From assembly GCA_934153805.1 (NCBI GenBank), contig CAKPFO010000019.1:1-25425 (forward strand): a stretch of DNA of 25,425 nt, in the 5' to 3' direction. The notes below the pieces were generated by a model. That model did not search any database and was not told where the DNA came from. It worked only from the letters and a program-made list of their open reading frames with translations. Source of the DNA: an uncultured Clostridia bacterium (GTDB taxonomy: Bacteria > Bacillota > Clostridia > TANB77 > CAG-508). Positions 8,582-17,123 of this stretch are shown in pieces. The position numbers and the translations under genes were made by a program. Numbering within the stretch: position 1 is the first letter of the stretch; the number at the start of each line of letters is the position of its first letter.

Positions 8582-8763
8582 TATAGTAATTTTGCACGAA
8601 GGGTAATATATATTTTTTTATTATGCAAACTTGTGTGGGGACCGGCGAGATAGCAAATGTAGAAAATTGGCAATTACCATTGGCAATTTTCTTACAGTCG
8701 CTACGAAGTTGGGATTTGCATAAGAAAAAAATATATATTACCCTGGGAGCAAAATCTACTATA
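8582..8763. repeat. 182-bp long-hairpin element (MITE-like or structured RNA)
   Basis: The gap between the GH15 gene and radA is almost entirely one imperfect palindrome. The main arms 8600-8629 and 8715-8744 match at 29 of 30 positions (AGGGTAATATATA... against its complement). They extend outwards through ATTTTGC to TATAGTA/TACTATA at the ends. Inside is an asymmetric loop containing GGGGACCGGCGAGA opposite ACGAAGTTGGG, then a terminal stem (8661-8674 with 8679-8692, AGAAAATTGGCAAT). The loop is visibly more GC-rich than the surroundings. Two short overlapping frames cross it on opposite strands, which is expected for a palindrome; I do not call a gene here. A MITE fits the symmetry and placement; a large structured RNA is the alternative. 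Confidence 0.65.
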
Positions 8764-8788
8764 GTAAAAAATACCCCTTTGTTCAAAA

Positions 8789-10708
8789 TTACTGCAAATC
8801 AATGCTATACAAAGCCGTAATAAACATTGCATGTGACCAAGCAAGTCCAATAACCCAATTAGCTTTCATCGCACTATTATCTACTTGCTCTGAAAGAAAT
8901 CCATGCTCTGTTGCAGTATTCAATATAAACTCCATAGCATTTTGAACTTTAATTGTATCATTCTTCTTTATATCATATAGCATTTTCCACAAAGTCGCAA
9001 TAACCCATGGATTATTTCCACCCATATAATTATCATGTTCAAACCTTAAATATCCCTTTGTATAAGTTTGAAGAGTCATCTCCATTTTTTCTATAGTATT
9101 TACTACCTCTGGCTGGTTTACATCTAACATCCTAAAAGGCGTTATTGCACCTAACATACTTATATCCATTACATCATCTCTTGTGTTTCTTTTTAATACT
9201 TTTGTTTCTTTGTTATATAAGTTTTCCATGCAATATTTTTTTATTTTTGTTTTATATTCTTCTAATTTTTCTATATTACCTAATTTTTGTTCTAATATTT
9301 TATATATTGTTTGCATTACATTAAATGCCGCATATATTGCAGAAAGTGAATATAAGTGGATTCCTTCATTCATTTCCCATAAATCGTAACTTTCATTTTT
9401 AGTAAAAATCTCTTTTCCACTACTTTTTCCTTCACATATATAATCAATATATTGTTGTAAAAATTTTACTGCCTTTTCATTCATTTCTAATGTATTTATT
9501 AAAATTTGTTTATCTTGTTTTTTATAATAATGTGAGTACACTCCAAAAACTATACTTGCAGTTTCATCTATTTGATATCCCCAACTTGGTGCAAATTTTC
9601 CATCAGTATAAAAACGTTGTTCCCACATTCCATTTTCACTTTGTGTTTGTTTGCTAAATACCTCGTAAAACTTATCTGTAATTTCTGTCATACTTAATAT
9701 ATCTAATGCTTTAGAAACAAATACCGCATCTCGTGGCCAACAATATGAATATCTTCCACTTTTATCTTTTTCTTCATCAACCTCTAGAGCTGCCGAAATA
9801 CCTCCTGTTGCACTATTACTTAGAAGTGGAAATAATAATATGCTTCGTGAATACACTCTTTTTAATATATTCATTTTTCTGTCATCAAAATTTAGTCTTT
9901 TTTTCCATTTAGCATTTTCTTTTTCATTTAATACTTTTAAAGTATCATGCTCTTTAGTATATTTTCTCCAATGTTTTTTTACCTCTTCTAGCTTATCTTC
10001 TGTATTCATTTTCTTTATTTGATTTACATTCTTTTCAATTTCATCAAATTTTGATATTTTTTTGTTATCATTTATATATATAAATATATCTATTTGCTTA
10101 GTCTGATCTGGTTTTATTGTTCCAACATTAAAGCTAACTGCTGCATCATTTGCCATTGCAACATAGTCTTTGTCGTTTATTGTTCCACTTTCAATTTCAT
10201 TTGAACTATTATTTAATCTATACCCTAATATAGGATTTTTAGAAAATATAGAAAATGTATAGCTATGACTATATTGCATAAATATATCATTTTCTACTTT
10301 TGAGCCAACCATGTTGTTAAAGCTTGACAATAATTTTGAATATATCAGTAAGTCTACATTTAAATCTATTGTATTATTATTTACAAATGTATATTCTTTT
10401 ACTATTACATCTTCTTTTATACAGACAAAGTCTGTTTGAAATACTTGCAAATTAAAATATGTATTTTCGATTTGTGTATTTAGTACATTTGTATTTTCAG
10501 AATAATGTTGCTCATATGTATTGTTTATATCATCATATAAGTTTATAAATGAGGAATCGTTTACCTTTATTCCAACAGTCATTGTATCTACAAATTGTCT
10601 ATAATCTCTAGTTGGATAAAAGAGTCTTAGCATTTCTCCTTTTTTATTAAAACTTGCTACTATATTTTTATTTCCAATTACTGCTTCATTTAGGTACTTC
10701 TTCCTCAT
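8789..10708 (-). CDS. glycoside hydrolase family 15 (glucoamylase-like) protein
   Basis: A 639-residue enzyme of the GH15 type, predicted to release glucose from the non-reducing ends of alpha-glucans by inversion. An N-terminal beta-sandwich (~1-260, beginning YLNEAVIGNKNIVASFNKKG) precedes the (alpha/alpha)6 barrel. Signature stretches are YSYCWPRDA (320-328), the general-acid region SYDLWEMNEGIHLYS (440-454) and a late LSEQ glutamate (607) followed by GLAWSHAMF. No signal peptide is visible, so it probably acts in the cytoplasm on glycogen or imported maltodextrins. A perfect AGGAGG lies five bases before the ATG. It is flanked on both sides by long-hairpin elements, so it looks like a single-gene unit. 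The exact substrate (glucan, trehalose or isomaltose type) cannot be read from the sequence. Confidence 0.88.
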   Translation of the reverse strand: MRKKYLNEAVIGNKNIVASFNKKGEMLRLFYPTRDYRQFVDTMTVGIKVNDSSFINLYDDINNTYEQHYSENTNVLNTQIENTYFNLQVFQTDFVCIKEDVIVKEYTFVNNNTIDLNVDLLIYSKLLSSFNNMVGSKVENDIFMQYSHSYTFSIFSKNPILGYRLNNSSNEIESGTINDKDYVAMANDAAVSFNVGTIKPDQTKQIDIFIYINDNKKISKFDEIEKNVNQIKKMNTEDKLEEVKKHWRKYTKEHDTLKVLNEKENAKWKKRLNFDDRKMNILKRVYSRSILLFPLLSNSATGGISAALEVDEEKDKSGRYSYCWPRDAVFVSKALDILSMTEITDKFYEVFSKQTQSENGMWEQRFYTDGKFAPSWGYQIDETASIVFGVYSHYYKKQDKQILINTLEMNEKAVKFLQQYIDYICEGKSSGKEIFTKNESYDLWEMNEGIHLYSLSAIYAAFNVMQTIYKILEQKLGNIEKLEEYKTKIKKYCMENLYNKETKVLKRNTRDDVMDISMLGAITPFRMLDVNQPEVVNTIEKMEMTLQTYTKGYLRFEHDNYMGGNNPWVIATLWKMLYDIKKNDTIKVQNAMEFILNTATEHGFLSEQVDNSAMKANWVIGLAWSHAMFITALYSIDLQ

Positions 10709-10756
10709 TGTTTCCTCCTATATCTATGATTTAGCGCTTTTTTAATATATCGCGTG

Positions 10757-10965
10757 CTGTTTGAGAATAACTTTTTATAATATATTTTTCCGTCTCCTCG
10801 TTCGAGCTAAATTATTTAGTAATTCTAATATAAATTTGACGGGACCCTTTCATTTTTTTATTCAAAAAATGAACATTCCCCGTAAAATTTATATAAGAAT
10901 TACACAATAATTTCCTCTCAATTCGTCGACTACAAAATATATTATAAAAAGTTATTCTCAAACAG
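10757..10965. repeat. 209-bp long-hairpin element with 32-bp perfect terminal inverted repeats
   Basis: The 351-bp gap between the GH15 and metallo-hydrolase genes contains no gene. Perfect 32-bp arms begin CTGTTTGAGAATAAC (10757-10788) and end with the complement GTTATTCTCAAACAG (10934-10965). Inside, a second inverted pair (AAATTATTTAGTAATTC against GAATTACACAATAATTT), then ACGGG/CCCCGT, then a terminal CATTTTTT/AAAAAATG hairpin, make the whole segment one nested hairpin. The outermost loops hold small GC-richer motifs (CTCGTTCGAGC, TTCGTCGAC). The architecture matches the element at 8582-8763, although the arm sequences differ. A MITE or other non-autonomous palindromic element is the best guess; no target-site duplication is clear. 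Confidence 0.65.
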
Positions 10966-11050
10966 TTTTAAACATTCTCAAAAACATTTTTTCTATTTTC
11001 AAACATCTTCAAGCATTGTCAAACAGTTGCAACCATTATTAAACAACTCT
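10966..11050. repeat. degenerate 10-bp tandem repeat, consensus AAACATnnTC
   Basis: Directly after the long-hairpin element, a run keeps a 10-base phase: AAACATCTTC, AAGCATTGTC, AAACAGTTGC, AACCATTATT, AAACAACTCT (11001-11050). Weaker units precede it (AACATTCTCA at 10971, AAAACATTTT at 10981). The first unit overlaps the element terminus CTCAAACAG, as if the repeat grew from the end of the arm. It lies immediately downstream of the metallo-hydrolase stop codon (11061). Confidence 0.5.
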
Positions 11051-11060
11051 AAATCCAAAA

Positions 11061-12722
11061 TTATTTATCAGAAAGTTCAATAATCTTTACAATCTGTTGC
11101 TCCAAATCCTTAATTCTATTATTTAACTGTGTTAAATCTTCATCCTTTGCATCTTCTGTAAGCATCTCTTCTTTTACAATATTAGACATATCCTCTAATT
11201 CATCCTTTAGTGTATTAATTCTATCAAGTACCTCTAGACGAATATATCTCTTCTCGTGTTCTTTTGCACCTTTAACTCTTCCTAATCTTTGAACACTTTG
11301 GTCTAATTCATATTGTTCTCCATATTCAGGGATAATTACTGGTATTTCAGTAGTTCCTTGAATTTTTTGTTTTAATATAATTTGGCCTTCTGGCTCTCCA
11401 TGAACCAAGAAGATTGTTTTAGGTTTTCTTATAAATGAATACACAAAATTTAATAACCATTCTTGGTCCGCATGACCAGAATATCCCTCTATATATTCAA
11501 TTCTTGCATTTACAGCAATTTCTTCTCCAAATAATTTAACCGTTTTTGCCCCATCTACAATTTTTCTGCCTAATGTTCCTGGAGCTTGATATCCTACAAA
11601 TAATATTGTACTTTTAGGGTTCCACAAATTATGCTTTAGGTGATGTTTAATTCTTCCAACTTCACACATTCCACTTGCAGATATTATTATTGAAGACTCA
11701 TTACTTTCATTTAAAGCTTTTGACTCATCTACTGTTTGTGTAAATTTTAAATCCTTAAAATCTAAAGGATTATCTCCACTTTGAATCAACTTTTGTGTTT
11801 CTTCATCAAATAAATCCATATTCTGTTTAAAAATTTCTGTAGCAGATGTTGCAAGTGGGCTATCTACATACACAGGAACTTTCATTAATTTTTCATACTC
11901 TCTTCTAAAATCTTCGTCTTTTATAGTATCTTTTAATTCATTAAGTTCATATAAAATTTCTTGTGTTCTTCCTACTGCAAAAGATGGTATTACTACAGTT
12001 CCACCTTTGTCTAGAGTTTCTGATACTATTTTCAAAAACATTTTAGCTTTATCATCATTTCTGTTATGCAATCTTCCACCATATGTTGATTCCATTACTA
12101 AATAATCTGCATCATCTATCATAGTAGGTGATGAAAGTAATGGAATATCATTGTTTCCTATATCTCCAGAAAATACAGCCTTTGTTCTTTTTCCATCTTC
12201 ATCTGCCCATACCTCTATTATTGCAGACCCTAGCATATGTCCAGCATCATTATAACGCACATGAATATTTTCATCTATATCTATAATCTCATCATATTTT
12301 ACTGGTTCAAATACTTCTAAACATTTTGTTGCTTCTTCTGCTGTATATAATGGTGGTAGTGGGTCTAGACCCTTACGTGTTCTTTTTCTGTTTTTCCATT
12401 CAATTTCCATCTCTTGTATATGACCACTATCTGGCAACATTATAGTACACAAATCACATGTTGCTTTTGTAGCATATATTTTATTTCTATAACCTTCATT
12501 ATATAATTTTGGTATTCTTCCAGAATGGTCTATATGTGCATGTGTTAATAACATAAAATCTATTTCATCTACATTAAATGCAAATGGTGCTGAGTTTTCC
12601 CATTCATCTTGTGCAGCTCCTTGATACATTCCACAATCTACTAAGAACTTTTTTCCTGCCGCTTCTACTAAAAAATTTGAACCTGTAACGGTTTTAGTTG
12701 CTCCTAAAAAAGTAATTTTCAT
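11061..12722 (-). CDS. beta-CASP family MBL-fold metallo-hydrolase (probable RNase)
   Basis: A 553-residue member of the metallo-beta-lactamase/beta-CASP family, whose studied relatives (CPSF73-like and TTHA0252-like) cut RNA with two zinc ions. The MBL signature HAHIDH is at 61-66, preceded by MKITFLGATKTVTGSNFL. The metal-binding GDIG, the beta-CASP segment (SASGMCEVGRIKHHL), SGHADQ and the final VHGEPEGQ histidine motif all follow in order. The last ~80 residues form a charged, helical extension (coiled-coil-like: LEDMSNIVKEEML, LTQLNNRIKDLEQQI) beyond the core. AAGGATG precedes the ATG. It lies 51 bases after a large unrecognised coiled-coil gene, with which it is probably co-transcribed. 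RNase is inferred from the family; this is not RNase J by length and motif order. Confidence 0.88.
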   Translation of the reverse strand: MKITFLGATKTVTGSNFLVEAAGKKFLVDCGMYQGAAQDEWENSAPFAFNVDEIDFMLLTHAHIDHSGRIPKLYNEGYRNKIYATKATCDLCTIMLPDSGHIQEMEIEWKNRKRTRKGLDPLPPLYTAEEATKCLEVFEPVKYDEIIDIDENIHVRYNDAGHMLGSAIIEVWADEDGKRTKAVFSGDIGNNDIPLLSSPTMIDDADYLVMESTYGGRLHNRNDDKAKMFLKIVSETLDKGGTVVIPSFAVGRTQEILYELNELKDTIKDEDFRREYEKLMKVPVYVDSPLATSATEIFKQNMDLFDEETQKLIQSGDNPLDFKDLKFTQTVDESKALNESNESSIIISASGMCEVGRIKHHLKHNLWNPKSTILFVGYQAPGTLGRKIVDGAKTVKLFGEEIAVNARIEYIEGYSGHADQEWLLNFVYSFIRKPKTIFLVHGEPEGQIILKQKIQGTTEIPVIIPEYGEQYELDQSVQRLGRVKGAKEHEKRYIRLEVLDRINTLKDELEDMSNIVKEEMLTEDAKDEDLTQLNNRIKDLEQQIVKIIELSDK

Positions 12723-12773
12723 AAAATCATCCTTACTTATTATATTTAGGTTTTATGGATTTACCTATAAACC

Positions 12774-14405
12774 TTATTGCCATATTTTTATCTTCTTATT
12801 TAGTTTTACTTGTAATTCTACTTTCTCTGTTATTTTTATTTCTTCTGTCGAATCTTGTATTTTTCCGTCATATATTTTTATCGTTAATATTCCCTTATTG
12901 TATTTTAATACATACACTATAGTATTCAAATCTATAATTTTAGTTTTAAATATGTTTTTTAATATCTTATAATTTAATTTTTTATCTTCGCTAAATGTCT
13001 CTAATACTTTATTTTCACAGGCTTTTTCTATTATCTTTTCTTCTAATTTATCAAATTCCTTTCCACCCGACACAGCCTCATAATATCTTATTTCGTAAAT
13101 TATATCTTCTATTTGTTTTTTATCTGTAGCATTTTCTAACTTTATTTGCATACATTTGCAAAATAAGACTTTTAGCTGTTTTAATAGCTCTTTTTGAACT
13201 TCTTTTGTTGGTTTTTCTACTTGTAAATCAGTATAATATTTTATTTCTACTTCTAATTTGTTTTTTATATTTACAAATTCCAATGGTTCCATTATTTTAT
13301 TTATGTCTTTTATTCTCTCTAAGTCTTGTTTTCTTTCTTTTTCTAGCATAAGTCTCAAATGGCTTACACTAAAAATTTTATCTTCGTTTTTTAATTTAGA
13401 ATTCCTTTTTGTGTATTCCTCTTTTAGATTGTTTTCATTGCTTAAGATTGTATCTATCTGTTTTATCTCTTCTGTCAATTTTGTTTTTGTATTAGATAGT
13501 TCATCTAAATATTGCTTTTTGTCAGTCATTTTTTCTAATTCTTCTTTTAGCTCAGATAAACTTTCTAATATTTTTTCTCTATATTCACTATTATATTTTA
13601 CTCCAAGAAATATTATATACTTTTTTAATTGCTCAAAAAATTGTCCTTGTGATTTTTCTCCATATATAGATTCAAAATATTTAGATATTTCTTGTATATT
13701 ATCTTCTATGTCATCATCTATTTCTTCTTTGGTAATTCCATAACTTTCGTTATATTTGCTTCCTAATATCATATTGTTTGGTACTTTTGTATAATCTTCT
13801 TGCTGTGATTTTCTATCATTTACCCATTTATCTATAATCTCATTTCCTAGTAATATTACAAGCATTTGGTAAATTACATTGTAATCTCCATCCTTCAGTT
13901 TTTTATTTGATATATCCCATGACCAGCCATTAAAATCTACGATTGCTTCTACACTATTCATATTGTTTCCTACTGTTAATAATTCTTCTAACGGACTGCT
14001 TATTAATTCATATTTTGGTTTTAATTTTATATCTTTTTGTCTTAAACTAATTAATGCTTCTAAAATACTTTTTTCATTTTGGAATGTTCGTATTGTTTCA
14101 CTTTCTTTATCTATAATGCAATTTTGATTTTTTGCATATAATTCTTGCCCTTCCTTACTTGCAAGACTTACAAATTCTATTTGATTGCATCTATTTTGTA
14201 CAGTGTCTAATATTTCTTTTACAAACTGATTTTTACTACATACATTTACCTTAACTTTTTTATAATCTTCGTATGCATTTTCTATTTTATAAAGCATGCT
14301 TAAAAGAAGGTTTTTTGCATCTTCTGAAAAAGCCTTCTTTTCTAGTATCATTTCCAATTCGTTATTATAGTCTTTTATTATCTTAGAAAAAATATCTTTT
14401 GCCAT
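12774..14405 (-). CDS. uncharacterised coiled-coil protein upstream of the metallo-hydrolase
   Basis: A 543-residue protein that I do not recognise. It has no signal peptide or membrane segment, so it is probably cytoplasmic. Residues ~1-130 are helical and charged. A more globular stretch (~130-215) contains VEAIVDFNGWSWDISNKKLKDG and a short hydrophobic VIYQMLVILLGNEIIDKW helix. Residues ~275-375 form a long Lys/Glu-rich coiled coil. The C-terminal ~60 residues are beta-rich (TIVYVLKYNKGILTIKIYDG). Five of its six cysteines are scattered singly and no catalytic motif is evident. The ATG has a GAAAGGAA site, preceded by a small hairpin (GCAAGAA...TTCTTGC, 14427-14446). It lies downstream of ftsK and just upstream of the beta-CASP hydrolase, which makes a structural partner or adaptor role conceivable (inference only). 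Confidence 0.8.
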   Translation of the reverse strand: MAKDIFSKIIKDYNNELEMILEKKAFSEDAKNLLLSMLYKIENAYEDYKKVKVNVCSKNQFVKEILDTVQNRCNQIEFVSLASKEGQELYAKNQNCIIDKESETIRTFQNEKSILEALISLRQKDIKLKPKYELISSPLEELLTVGNNMNSVEAIVDFNGWSWDISNKKLKDGDYNVIYQMLVILLGNEIIDKWVNDRKSQQEDYTKVPNNMILGSKYNESYGITKEEIDDDIEDNIQEISKYFESIYGEKSQGQFFEQLKKYIIFLGVKYNSEYREKILESLSELKEELEKMTDKKQYLDELSNTKTKLTEEIKQIDTILSNENNLKEEYTKRNSKLKNEDKIFSVSHLRLMLEKERKQDLERIKDINKIMEPLEFVNIKNKLEVEIKYYTDLQVEKPTKEVQKELLKQLKVLFCKCMQIKLENATDKKQIEDIIYEIRYYEAVSGGKEFDKLEEKIIEKACENKVLETFSEDKKLNYKILKNIFKTKIIDLNTIVYVLKYNKGILTIKIYDGKIQDSTEEIKITEKVELQVKLNKKIKIWQ

Positions 14406-14510
14406 TTTTTCTTATATTCCTTTCGCGCAAGAACTACTATTCTTGCATTTCTTTTGTTTACTAAATTCTTTCTATTTTACTATATTCAACGCTATAAAGC
14501 TTTAAACTAA

Positions 14511-16976
14511 TTAATAATTTTCTTCAGTATTACTCTCCGCATTAAGTGCAGCTACTTTCTTAATTGTATCTACTGTCTTTTCTACATCTATGCTTGGCTT
14601 ATCCGCAATTGGAGATGTAGACATTTTTAGCTCTTCCCATCTATCTTTTGTCATTAATACTTCTCTTGGCTTACTTCCTTGATATCCAGATATAATGCCT
14701 CTTTCCTCCATTTGGTCTATTATTCTTCCGGCTCTTGCGTATCCTACTTTAAATCTTCTTTGTATAAATGATGTTGAAGCTTGACCTGTTTCTACTACTA
14801 CATCTATTGCATCCATTAAAAATGGATCTGTGTCGTCATCCAACTCTTCTTCTGCCATTTCTCTATCTGTCTTATTTGCATTTTCTATACTTTCTAATAT
14901 TGCTTCATTATATTTTACTTCTCCATTTGCTTTTACAAAGTCAACTATCTTTTCTACCTCACTATCAGAAACAAATGCTCCTTGAACTCTTGTTGGCTTT
15001 GGTGCTCCTGCTGGATAAAATAGCATATCACCTTTTCCTAATAGTTTTTCTGCTCCAACCATATCTAATATAGTTCTAGAGTCTACTTGAGATGATACTG
15101 CAAATGCTATTCTAGATGGAATATTTGCTTTAATTAATCCTGTGATTACATCTACAGATGGTCTTTGTGTTGCTATAACTAAGTGCATTCCTGCTGCTCT
15201 TGCTTTTTGGGCTAATCTACATATTGCATCTTCAACATCATTTTTAGCAACCATCATTAAATCTGCAAGCTCGTCTATAATAATTACTATGTGAGGTAAT
15301 CTTCCTATTTTTTCTTTTTCTGCGGCTTCATTATATCCTTTTAAATCTCTTACACCTTTTTGTGCAAAAGTTGCATATCTATTTTCCATTTCTTGTACTG
15401 CCCATGCCAAAGCTCCTGCAGCTTTTTTAGGGTCAGTAACTACTGGAATAAGTAAATGTGGTATACCATTATATACTGATAATTCAACTATTTTAGGGTC
15501 TATCATTACAAGTTTTACTTCACTTGGTTTTGCTTTGTATATAATACTTGCAATAAGTGTATTAATACATACAGATTTTCCTGAACCTGTTGCACCTGCT
15601 ATCATAACATGTGGCATTTTTGCTATATCTGTTATAATTTCTTGTCCTGCAACATCTTTTCCTAATGCAAATGAAAGTTTAGATTTGCTTTCTCTAAATT
15701 TATCTGTATCTATAATATCTCTAAAATGAACTATTTCGTTCTCTTTGTTTGGTACCTCTATTCCTACTGCTTGTTTACCTGGGATTGGTGCTTCTATTCT
15801 TATAGATTCTGCTGCTAAGTTAAGTGCTATATCATCTGCCAAATTAGCAATTTTGCTTACACGTACGCCTTCTGCTGGTTTTAACTCATATCTTGTTATT
15901 GCAGGTCCAATTGATACATTTTCTACTTTTGCAGATACGCCAAAGCTGTATAATGTTTTTTGTAATTTTGTTGCTGTGTCTGTTACAGCTTTTTTTCCAC
16001 CTTTTATTCCTTTTGGAGTTCCCTCACTTAATAATTCTATTGGTGGAAATTCGTAGTTATCTTCTTCTACAACTAATGTATGTTCTAGGTTCAGAACCTC
16101 TTTTACTTTTTCTTCTTTTGTTTCTACCTCTTGTTTAAATAAGTTATTTTCTATTACATTTGGATTATGTTTTTCTCTTGGCATTCCAAGTGGTTGTAAA
16201 TCATCTTTTTCATATTTGTATTTTTTTAGTTTTCCATTGTTTTCATCTAGACCACTTAAATTTATAGTAATTTGATTTTCATCAATTTCCATTGCTCTTC
16301 TTTTTTCTTCTTCGCGTTCTCTTAGTCTTCTTTCTCTTGCTGTTTCTTTTTTAGGTATCTCGCCTTTAGCTTGTACCTTATTAATATTCTTTTCTCTATT
16401 TGCTCTTCTTTCTTCTCTTCTTTCTTCAATTCCTTCTACTGTATTTGCTATTATTTCTGTTGGCTTTATTGCAAATATAAATACAATAGAAACTATTGAC
16501 ATTCCAATAGATAAAATTACTGTTCCTAAAGAACCTAACATATTTATTAAAGGAACGGCTATAATTGTTCCTAAAACTCCTCCACCAATATCACGTGCAC
16601 CTAAATAATAGGCTTGTTCAACTATATTGGTTATATCTTTTGAAATATTAATGTTCCCTGCTGATATTTGAAATACACTAAGCATTACTGCAATACACAT
16701 TAAAAATAAAGTATATTGAACTAATTTAGTAGATAAATAGTTTCTATCTTTTTTACATGCTAAATATATTGCAATTGTAAATGTTCCTACTGGTATTATG
16801 TATTTTATAAATCCTAGAATTCCACCTAACATAGGGCTTAAGTGTTCTCCTATAAATCCTGATTTCATATATATTAGTACTGCTAGTAGTACACTAATTA
16901 CAATTAGTCCCACTACTTCAACCTCTAAGCTAACTTGCTTTTGTTTCTTTTGTTTTTTTCTTCCTCTCTTTGCCAT
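14511..16976 (-). CDS. ftsK: DNA translocase FtsK/SpoIIIE
   Basis: An 821-residue DNA-pumping ATPase that clears chromosome DNA from the division or sporulation septum. Residues 1-175 contain about four membrane helices (VVGLIVISVLLAVLIYM, LGFIKYIIPVGTFTIAIYL, LVQYTLFLMCIAVMLSVF, TVILSIGMSIVSIVFIFAI). A charged Arg/Glu-rich linker runs to ~310. The motor domain has Walker A GATGSGKS (461-468), a Walker B-type IIIDELADLMM and RPSVDVITG. A gamma winged-helix domain at the C-terminus (FLMDAIDVVVETGQAS...GRIIDQMEERGIISG) recognises polarity sequences in relatives. AAGGAAAGG precedes the ATG. Length and layout fit SpoIIIE/SftA-type proteins with membrane anchors; SpoIIIE and FtsK cannot be separated here. 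Confidence 0.96.
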   Translation of the reverse strand: MAKRGRKKQKKQKQVSLEVEVVGLIVISVLLAVLIYMKSGFIGEHLSPMLGGILGFIKYIIPVGTFTIAIYLACKKDRNYLSTKLVQYTLFLMCIAVMLSVFQISAGNINISKDITNIVEQAYYLGARDIGGGVLGTIIAVPLINMLGSLGTVILSIGMSIVSIVFIFAIKPTEIIANTVEGIEERREERRANREKNINKVQAKGEIPKKETARERRLREREEEKRRAMEIDENQITINLSGLDENNGKLKKYKYEKDDLQPLGMPREKHNPNVIENNLFKQEVETKEEKVKEVLNLEHTLVVEEDNYEFPPIELLSEGTPKGIKGGKKAVTDTATKLQKTLYSFGVSAKVENVSIGPAITRYELKPAEGVRVSKIANLADDIALNLAAESIRIEAPIPGKQAVGIEVPNKENEIVHFRDIIDTDKFRESKSKLSFALGKDVAGQEIITDIAKMPHVMIAGATGSGKSVCINTLIASIIYKAKPSEVKLVMIDPKIVELSVYNGIPHLLIPVVTDPKKAAGALAWAVQEMENRYATFAQKGVRDLKGYNEAAEKEKIGRLPHIVIIIDELADLMMVAKNDVEDAICRLAQKARAAGMHLVIATQRPSVDVITGLIKANIPSRIAFAVSSQVDSRTILDMVGAEKLLGKGDMLFYPAGAPKPTRVQGAFVSDSEVEKIVDFVKANGEVKYNEAILESIENANKTDREMAEEELDDDTDPFLMDAIDVVVETGQASTSFIQRRFKVGYARAGRIIDQMEERGIISGYQGSKPREVLMTKDRWEELKMSTSPIADKPSIDVEKTVDTIKKVAALNAESNTEENY

Positions 16977-17038
16977 TAAAAAAACGTCCTTTCCTTATCT
17001 ATATTTTTTCGTTATAATTATCCCATTTTTACATTACA

Positions 17039-17067
17039 ATTCTATCATTACCTGAATTTAATTGCAA
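17039..17067 (-). promoter_or_regulatory. promoter of ftsK
   Basis: On the minus strand TTGCAA (17067-17062) and TAGAAT (17044-17039) are 17 bases apart, with an extended -10 TGA directly before TAGAAT. It lies ~63 bp upstream of the ftsK ATG and just downstream of the terminator of the previous operon. Confidence 0.6.
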
Positions 17068-17076
17068 TAAATTTGT

Positions 17077-17108
17077 AAAAAAAACAGTGTGAATTTTTTT
17101 CACACTGT
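17077..17108 (-). terminator. rho-independent terminator of the mutarotase/small membrane protein operon
   Basis: A perfect 10-bp stem ACAGTGTGAA (17084-17093) with TTCACACTGT (17099-17108) and a 5-base loop is followed on the minus strand by a T-run (complement of 17077-17083). There is no T-run on the plus side, so the direction is clear. Confidence 0.85.
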
Positions 17109-17123
17109 CAATAGGTTTAAATA

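Noticed and set aside
8568..8820. Two overlapping short reading frames on opposite strands (72 and 65 codons).
   Set aside because: Both run through the 182-bp palindrome; the symmetry creates open frames on both strands. Neither has a ribosome binding site or protein-like composition.
12723..12773. Hairpin (AGGTTTAT...ATAAAACCT) between the coiled-coil gene and the metallo-hydrolase gene.
   Set aside because: No T-run and a bulged, AT-rich stem; not enough to call a terminator or riboswitch.
13258..13743. Long plus-strand frames opposite the coiled-coil gene, and similar ones opposite radA, ftsK, recG and the pilin-like genes.
   Set aside because: They are Phe/Leu/Ser-rich shadows of AT-rich minus-strand genes without ribosome binding sites.
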